A stretch of DNA of 64,000 nt from Takakia lepidozioides (Eukaryota > Streptophyta > Takakiopsida > Takakiales > Takakiaceae). The notes beneath the pieces were generated by a model. It had not been told where the DNA came from. It made no database searches and worked only from the letters and a program-made list of their open reading frames with translations. Below, one piece after another: positions 57,405 through 64,000 of the stretch; within the stretch, counting starts at the first letter, position 1, and each line of letters opens with the position of its first letter. The position numbers and the translations under genes are program-made. The DNA lies in assembly GCA_030704615.1 (NCBI GenBank), contig CM060733.1:68014001-68078000 (forward strand). The letters run 5' to 3'.

Positions 57405-59609
57405 ATGGCGAAGGACAAGGAGAAGGGGCCGCCGAAGGAGCAGAAATCGCATGCCGCTAAGGTAGGGAAGCTTGACAACGCTCCCGTCATTGACGGCGCG
57501 TGACACGGTCCACTTGGTCAAAACTCACCAGCCCTATAGGCGGCTATGTGAGAGGACCAAGCCATAAGGCCGTCGAGGCCTCCACGCCCTTGAAGGTTGA
57601 GGCTGGGGATGAGCCTCCACTTGAGGGTGGTGCACCCAATGTTCAGGCTGGGACGCCACCCCACGGGCTGATGGAGGGCCCTGACTTTTACACGGGGAAG
57701 CGCATTCTCAGATCTGCCACCAGGTATGGGCAACTTGATCTTAGCCCCACCGCCAATGCCTTTTCCCCTTCTTCTGCAGCCAAGAGGGCTTATAAGGGGG
57801 GGGGGGGGGGGGGGGCTCACAAGGGGGTGGGTTCCTCCTCACCTTGGGAGAAGAGGGAGGCTTCAAAGGAGGCCGCAATGAGGTGGAAGGAGGAGGAAAG
57901 GAAGAGGGAGGAAGACAAGAAGAGGGAAGAGGGAAATAAGGGGGCACGGGAAAGGGAGGGGGAAGAGGAGAGGGTGACACTGGCTATGGAGGGCCCCTTG
58001 CGAAGTCCGTCGCCTGAACGGTCAATGATGAAGACCCCGGACTTTGGGGCGCCGCCTGCGAGCCTATTGAGTGCATGGGATAGGCTTCCACCCTTATTCC
58101 GAGAGGGCGTTATGGGGGGTGCATCACAAGCGGGGACCGAGGGCAACATTGAGGTCATGGACGCAAAGGTGAGCCTTTGCATTTCATTTTGTTTCTAATT
58201 TTGTGGGTTTTGTGTTCAGGAGCTTGGCGCATTCGTGGCTAAGCTTGTGGCAAGCAGTGGGATTGCCACCGACAAAGCAGGGACAGTGGTGGTGCCTACC
58301 CGTGGGGATGGTAAAAGGAAGAGGAAAAGACTTCGTGTCCCCCAGGTTCGCCTAATCATCGAGGAGGGTAGGGAAGTAGTGGAGGGGGGGAGGGAAGTAG
58401 TGGAGGGGAAGGGGAACGGACAGGCCCAGGAGAGGGAGCGTAAGAGAAAGAGACGTAGAAGGAGAGAGGTGCAGCCGGGGGAGGGCACTAGTGGGGGAAC
58501 AAAAGACAAGGGGGAGCTAGTTCAGATGAGCGTGCAACCGGTGGAGGGCATTAGCGGGGCAACAAAAGACAAGGGAGAGGTAGTTCAGAAGAGCGTGGAC
58601 GAGGTAAAGACCTCGGGTCCCCGCAACCTTGATTTGCCAAAGATGAAGGTGCCCCCCTTAGAGACCAATAAGGTCGGTGACCCCATTGGTGAGTATTGGG
58701 AGGCCATGAAAAAAGTAGCCTTCGACTTGGCGGTGAGGTGGTTCCCTTGGAATATTGATTGGCCACGCCAATCACATCGCCATAGGCGAGCATTCGTGCA
58801 AGCACTTGAGGGCACATTTCCGGGTGAGTGGAATGAGGGGAAGCTCTTGGAGCTGGTGGGAAAGAACCTCAAGGACAAGAGGTACCGTGCGCAACAAACC
58901 ATTTGCAAGGCACTCAAGGCGGGGGTCGAACCAACGACCATGCCACATGGAATAACCAAGGTAAGACGCACTTCACTTGTCATTGGCATCTTTGAATGCA
59001 TGTTCATTGCGGTATGGAGTTCATTAACATTTTTAGTGTCTTTGTTGGGGCTGGACAGGAATCTTGGGAGGCTCTCATCGCAGGGGAGAGGGAAGAGCTG
59101 AAGGCGGAGATCTTCACAAGGGGACGTACGGCAACTGTAGCTCACCTTGAGAAGTGTGTGGAATCAACACACAAGTGGGGCCCCGGCGGAAGCAAGAGCT
59201 TTGTCACCCGATTTGTAAGTGTTCTTTCTCTTGTCATACCCATTCTTCTTTTTTAGCTTCTCCCTTCCATTTATGAATTCTAACCTGTCATTGCATTTGT
59301 ATGTCATGTGCAAAAAAGAAGTTTCAGAGGCCTCCCTCCGCCATCGAGCACAACTTTTGCAAGACTCAGGGGTGGAAGGCCCTTGTAGCCTCAATGGCCA
59401 AGACACCACAATTGACGGAGGATAGTGCATCTGTAGGGGTGGGGATGGGTAGTTCAGTGGCTCGGCCGGATGGGGGAGAACCAGTAGTAGGGGGTGGTTC
59501 GAAGGATGATGTAATCTCGGACTCGGCCTCATCATCCTCCAAATTGGAGGCCCAACATAGCTTGCATTCCTCGGACGAGTACACCTATGACTCAGGTGAT
59601 GAGGAGTGA
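57405..59609 (+). CDS. Spliced gene, possible CACTA (En/Spm) accessory-like protein
   Basis: Exons: a main one ending at 58,168 (GCAAAG/GTGAGC), then 58,220-58,960, 59,059-59,214 and 59,319-59,609 (stop), all with good splice sites and matching phase. A short first exon may begin at ATG 57,405 (MAKDKEKGPPKEQK), but its junction is unresolved. The protein is charged: a Glu/Lys/Arg-rich region, KRKRKRL and KRKRRRR nuclear-signal-like clusters, then a compact region (YWEAMKKVAFDLAVRWFPWN; GKLLELVGKNLKDKRYRAQ) and, in the third of these exons, ESWEALIAGEREELKAEIF followed by STHKWGPGGSKSF. That last pattern resembles the plant Transposase_24 (Ptta/En/Spm accessory) family, where a Trp-rich helix precedes an H-x(n)-GSKSF-like motif. 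No TNP2-type transposase is in view. Alternative: a domesticated or host gene. Confidence 0.5.
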
Positions 59610-59859
59610 GGGATGGTTCCCAGTTAGAGACATGTATAGGTAGTACTCGCTTTATGTATATATATTTTCAGTTGCCATTTTGATCCTCATTCTAACCTTA
59701 ATGGACATGTGGATTTGGTGTGTCGACCTATAGATTAGAATGCATGCAATTCATGCAAGCACGAGGCACACCCCAACCCCCAAGAAACCCCCCCAAACAA
59801 AAAAAAAACCCCCAAAACCTCACCCCAAATACCAGCTGGCTACCCTCCCACCTAGCGAC
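59610..59859. other. 3' flank, no gene seen
   Basis: No coding or repeat structure beyond C-rich and A-rich runs. Confidence 0.4.
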
Positions 59860-60540
59860 TCCGGCACGACGGTCGGGGGCGACCAGCGACGCTCTTGCGA
59901 TTCCCAGCAGTCGCAACAGAACCACGCCAACGCAGAGCTAGCAACGCCGCCCAGGGGCTGCGATGTTTTGCGACTCCAGGGAGTCGCACACGAACGTGCC
60001 CTCCCATGGAGCTAGCGACGGCCCCCGGGGGCTGCGACGTCCGTGCGATTCCCGGGCATCGCTAGAGAACCTCCCTACCCATGGGGGTCTAGCGACGCCC
60101 CCAGATGGCAGCGACGTCATGGCGATTCCCGGGCGTCGCCAATCCCTAGGCAGAATAGACCCCATCTGCGATGTCCAAGCATCGCAGAGCGGGGGCTTTA
60201 ATGTCCCAGGTTGCGACGTGCCGGCGACGCCGGCACGTGGCTATTTCTGGGGATGGGCGGCGTCCTTGCGACTGCCCATGACGCAGGGGGAGGGATGGAC
60301 CCCCCTCCCTGCCCTTTGTTGCGACTCCCGGGAGTCACCATATTGCAACGCCCTGAACGGGTGGCGTCATTCCGCCGTCGCTGGTCGTGGCTAGGGGGAC
60401 CCGAGGGATTAGCGATTCCCCTAGGTCGCTAATCTGTGACGTTCCGGGAGTGACGTCGGACCGACGTGGCGGCGACTTCCCGACGTCGCAATTTGTCCCC
60501 GGCGCGCCCCGGGTGCTGTAGTGTATTTCCGTCGCTAGGC
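59860..60540. repeat. GC-rich cluster of GCGAYTCCCGGGRRTCGC-type palindromes
   Basis: At least eight imperfect palindromes built on GCGA(C/T)TCCCGGGAGTCGC occur, for example near 59,898, 59,978, 60,037, 60,119, 60,166, 60,320, 60,410 and 60,471. They are about 40-155 bp apart in very GC-rich DNA. Arms and centre differ from the MULE palindromes, so this is a separate family. Confidence 0.7.
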
Positions 60541-60569
60541 GCGGCGTTTGGAGGTCGCTGAGGCATCGC

Positions 60570-60613
<44 letters not shown>

Positions 60614-60630
60614 AAAAAAAAAAAAAAAAA
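60570..60630. repeat. C homopolymer followed by A homopolymer
   Basis: More than 30 C then almost 30 A in direct succession, abutting gag sequence. Probably an assembly or sequencing artefact, or a collapsed junction. Confidence 0.8.
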
Positions 60631-60640
60631 CGTAGTAGTG

Positions 60641-61355
60641 GCACCAGGTGACGACTTGCAAAAATCATGGATCATCAACGGACTTCGTCCTGAATATATA
60701 ACCATGGTTACAGTCATGCCTAACAACACTTTGGCTGAAGCAGTAGGAACTGCAAAGAAATTGGAAATGGGATTTCATCAGAGCAAAAGTAAAGACTCCA
60801 AGGATCCCTTGGAAGAAGAAGACTCTGATGATGAAGAAAAACCCAAGAAAAGAAAGAAAGAAGTGATTGACAAAACCACTTTGGATCAGAAGATAGCAGA
60901 GGCTATCAAGATTTTAAAGATGAAGGGCCACGAAAGGCAACATGGTGTCACAAATGCGGGACTGTAGGACACTTGGCAACAAAATGCCACATGAAAGACA
61001 AATACTGTGATATTTGTCATATGAACAATCATAATACCAGCCATTATATTTACAATCAACGGGCCAAGAAGAGTGGGTACATACGAGAGGTGGGGGTACA
61101 CCAAGTCCAAGTCCGACGGGGAGGATCGGATGGACCAAGACGATACAATATGGGTAATCGTTATCAGAGGCCACGAGATGACTATCCACCACGGGATAGA
61201 GAACATCAACCCAGAAACAAGGAAATCACGAGATGTCACTATTGCAAGAAAGAGGGACACTGGAAACATGAATGCCAGTTGCAAATCAAGCATGAGGCAG
61301 AATTGGGAAATATGGAAGCCGGACCAAGTGTAGCCGTGAGTGTGGTAACTCCTTA
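60641..61355 (+). pseudogene. Ty3 gag C-terminus with zinc knuckles
   Basis: WIINGLRPEYITMVTVMPNN is the end of the capsid-like region, followed by a Glu/Lys-rich hinge and CCHC knuckles: CHKCGTVGHLATKC (about 60,946-60,992) and CHYCKKEGHWKHEC (61,237-61,278). A CDICHMNNHNTSH box lies between them, as in the gag at 18.3-20 kb. A frame change at about 60,940-60,970 separates the two halves. Confidence 0.8.
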
Positions 61356-61699
61356 AGTGGATACCCTTGCGGCCTCAGGCCAAGAAACAGAAACCTCCAG
61401 ATAAGGAGATTGAAAAAGAATGAAAACAATATCCAGAAAGTGCAGCATGGTAGAAAGAAAAGAGCTTACACCAGGAGGTAAGCAAAGCCATAGCTCAAAT
61501 GCAAGAAGGAACCCATATACCTTCTAGAGAGCCAATTCCAGATAATCAAATCAGACCAACGACGAAGACGACGAACGCAACCACGGAAACAGAATTGGCT
61601 GAAGTAATCTGCTAGACCAAGACCCAAATTACCATTGGACAATTATTAAAAATTGCTCCACACTACAAGAAAACTTATTTCGGGCAATTGAGGCATTGA

Positions 61700-62560
61700 C
61701 CCCCACACCAAAAACAAAAACCAACACTAGAAGTTTACACGATTAAACCCACAGCTATACAACAAACTCCAGACTACGACGAAGCAATACCAGTAATACA
61801 AGTACGTATTGGACGGAAGCTGGTAACGGATGTACTCATCGATGGAGGATCCGGAGTGAATATCATGACAGAGAGGATGAAGAAGTCACTAGGATTGGGG
61901 CACATGGAACCTGCTCCATTCATGGTACGAATGGCCGATCAACGAAAAGTGCTGCCATTGGGTATCATGAGACGACTTGCAATGGAAGTAGCAGGACTGG
62001 TATACGAAGTATCAGTAACCATTCTCAGAATGGAGGATGTGGCAGAAGGATATTCGCTACTACTTGGCCGATCATGGTTAACACAAGCCCAATCACACCA
62101 CGATTGGGGAAATCAGACTCTCACGATCAAAAAGGGATCAGAACAAGTCATTATCACTACGAAGCAACGAGGTACCATTCCACGAGATAAACGACCTTGC
62201 ATAGTGGAAAAGTATGACTGGTCCAGTGGACTATCGGATGAAGAAGAAGTCACGGTATATGCAGCACATCCACAGTTGGAACCCATTGGTCAATTAGTGG
62301 TCAAACATACCACAACAGTAGGATGTCACATGGTGAACACCCAAAGAGAACCAAATACTCCAAGAATGGAAGATCCTGAGGAAGAAGCTATGGACACACC
62401 TCAACACCCTGCCCGTTTTTATCAAGAAAGAGAAGAGGACATTAAAATCAGTGAAGTACCTGCCACGATTGCAACCATCGGACAGGAGATTGCAGGATGG
62501 ACAGTAACGGAAGAAACTCAATTGATTCAAGTGAATCTGGGAACAGTGAACCACGGATAA
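61700..62560 (+). CDS. Ty3 aspartic protease region
   Basis: The frame contains VLIDGGSGVNIMTERM (61,832-61,879), the D-(T/G)-G-(A/S) active-site loop of retroviral-type proteases, then a flap-like MADQRKVLPLGIM and GYSLLLGRSWL, the hydrophobic ILG-like motif. The first ATG of the listed frame lies inside the domain, so translation must start upstream as part of a polyprotein. The stretch 61,356-61,700 has no clear domain. Confidence 0.75.
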   Translation, partial: PPHQKQKPTLEVYTIKPTAIQQTPDYDEAIPVIQVRIGRKLVTDVLIDGGSGVNIMTERMKKSLGLGHMEPAPFMVRMADQRKVLPLGIMRRLAMEVAGLVYEVSVTILRMEDVAEGYSLLLGRSWLTQAQSHHDWGNQTLTIKKGSEQVIITTKQRGTIPRDKRPCIVEKYDWSSGLSDEEEVTVYAAHPQLEPIGQLVVKHTTTVGCHMVNTQREPNTPRMEDPEEEAMDTPQHPARFYQEREEDIKISEVPATIATIGQEIAGWTVTEETQLIQVNLGTVNHG

Positions 62561-63657
62561 TACGAGTAAGTGCAGGTCTCAAAGAATCATTTCTACAAGA
62601 AGCCACTGCATTATTCATTGAATACAAGGATGTATTTTCCTGGAACTACAAAGATTTGAAGGGTATACCTTCCAACATCTGTCAACACCGAATTGAATTG
62701 GACGTTGACACAAAACCAATTTGTCAGAACCGTTACAGAATGAACCCCAACTATGCAGCTAAAGTTTGGGAAGAAATCAAGAAATTACTGGATGCAGGAT
62801 TCATATACCCAGTAGAGACACCACAATGGTTATCACCCATTGTGATAGTACCCAAGAAGAATGGAAAATTACGAGTATGTGTGGACTACCGCAAATTAAA
62901 CGCAGGAACCAAGAAAGATTCCTTTCCATTACCTTTCACAGAGATAGTGTTGGACACATTGGCAGGACATGAGATATACTCATTCATGGATGGGTTCAGT
63001 GGATACAACCAAGTGTAGATGGCAGAAGAAGACCGAGAAAAGACCGCATTCATCACTGAATGGGGAGCCTATGCTTACAAAGTCATGCCATTTGGACTTT
63101 GCAATGCACCAGCCACGTTTCAGCGAGCAGTATCTGAGATATTCAAGAATTATCTCAACGATTTTATACAGGTATTTTTGGATGATTTCAGTGTCTTCGG
63201 ACAGAAATCCAAACACTTGGCACAGTTAAAACTTTGCCTACACGCCTGCAGAAACAATGGAGTAAGTCTCAATCCGGAAAAATGTACATTTTGTGTGAAT
63301 TCAGGATTACTGTTGGGGGACATTGTGTGCCAACGGGGAATTCTGGTGGATCCAAAGAAAGTGGTTGTTATCCAGAAAATACCACCACCAGAAAATCCCA
63401 AGAAACTCAAGAGATTTCTGGGACAAACAAGTTATTACAGAAGGTACATGGCCAAATATGCTCACAGAGTGGCACCAGTCTATAGACTACTAAAGAAAGA
63501 TGCCGAATACCGATGGTCTCCAGCTTGCCAGGAATCATTTGATTCACTAAAAAGGGCACTCACAGTAGCACCAATTTTAATAAATCCAAGATGGGATCTA
63601 CCATTTCATGTACACAGTGATGCATCAGGCATTGCTTTGGGGGCAGTTCTGGCCTAG
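62561..63657 (+). pseudogene. Ty3 reverse transcriptase with in-frame TAG
   Basis: RT blocks in order: PICQNRYRMNPNYAAKVWEE, then GFIYPVETPQWLSPIVIVPK, then LRVCVDYRKLNA, SFMDGFSGYNQV, ITEWGAYAYKVMPFGLCNAP, and the catalytic box QVFLDDFSVFG (F-L-D-D). The connection domain follows (RFLGQTSYYRRYMAKYA). The codon after GYNQV is TAG (63,016-63,018) where related elements have a residue; the frame continues unchanged after it. A second TAG at 63,655 follows LGAVLA at the start of RNase H. Confidence 0.9.
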
Positions 63658-64000
63658 AATGTGACAGGCATAATAGATTCACCAATCTATTATGCAAGCA
63701 GATTGCTGACAGCAGCTGAGAAGAACTATAACACCACGGAAAGGGAAGCATTGGCAATGATTTATGTTGTTCAAAAGTTTCGGCATTATTTACTGGGCAA
63801 TCGCTTTAAGTTTATTGTTGATCATCAGGCTCTAGTTCATTTAGCAAGTCGACCACTAGCTAGTGGTAGGGTTGCTCGATGGTTATTACTTCTTCATGAG
63901 TATGATTTTGAAGTTGTTCATAAACCAGGAAGATTACATGTTACAGCAGATCATCTGTCAAGAAATACTACAGGAGAACCAGCCACAGGAGTAGAGGATC
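63658..64000 (+). pseudogene. Ty3 RNase H domain, incomplete
   Basis: The frame continues past the TAG with YYASRLLTAAEKNYNTTERE, ALAMIYVVQKFRHYLLG, FIVDHQALVHL and LHVTADHLSR. These are the RNase H core motifs (E in TERE, D in VDHQAL, D in ADHLSR). The window ends before integrase. Confidence 0.85.

Larger units (their letters stand above)
60631..64000 (+). mobile_element. Ty3/gypsy retrotransposon, gag to RNase H, cut by the window end
   Basis: Domain order gag hinge, zinc knuckles, protease, reverse transcriptase, RNase H on one strand is that of Ty3/gypsy pol. The 5' LTR and most of gag are absent, and the 3' part (integrase, LTR) is outside the window. The copy is mutated (frameshift at about 60,950; TAG at 63,016 and 63,655). 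Confidence 0.9.

Overview
The window looks like nuclear DNA of a streptophyte plant, most likely a non-seed land plant or a charophyte. This rests on plant PLS-type PPR protein fragments, a plant-type LINE zinc-binding domain, a plant-like Ty3/gypsy pol, and GT-AG spliced exons. I cannot name the species. It is a transposon graveyard with one standout: a large MULE-like DNA transposon family that carries a spliced ParB-like plus DNA methyltransferase-like gene and dense arrays of short palindromes centred on GGYRCC.

Layout. 0-3 kb: exons of an unrecognised minus-strand host gene. 3.8-6 kb: LINE and PPR pseudogene fragments. 6-11 kb: mostly featureless DNA with a hairpin and two tandem repeats. 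11-20 kb: a Ty3-like gag broken up by copies of the MULE family: the right-end fragment D (ends 11,680), non-autonomous C (12,182-18,309, flanked by TTTTAAC duplications) and C' (from 19,999), which is an inverted copy of C. 20-34 kb: C', a 500-N gap (25,741-26,240) in poor consensus sequence, and a degenerate copy of the family (B2, ending 34,035) with a decayed ParB/methyltransferase gene. 34.3-56.7 kb: a minus-strand retroelement with 1.7-kb direct terminal repeats. Its left repeat is split by element A (35,853-50,566), the best-preserved member; its right repeat at 54,965-56,710 preserves the empty site. 56.7-60.6 kb: low-complexity DNA, a spliced plus-strand gene with a possible CACTA-accessory-like segment, and a second, unrelated palindrome cluster. 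60.6-64 kb: a Ty3/gypsy gag-pol running off the window, with in-frame TAG codons.

Element A reads as a coherent system. A two-exon MULE-type transposase of about 1,166 aa (plus strand) and a nine-exon ParB-like/beta-class N-methyltransferase-like gene (minus strand) are divergently arranged around a roughly 1.8-kb array of about 34 palindromes. A second array lies beyond the 3' end of the methyltransferase gene, and single palindromes sit in three of its introns. The same gene and array layout recurs in C, C' and B2. The inference is that the ParB-like/methyltransferase protein acts on the palindromes, to regulate, modify or partition the transposon. This is untested and based only on domain logic and layout.
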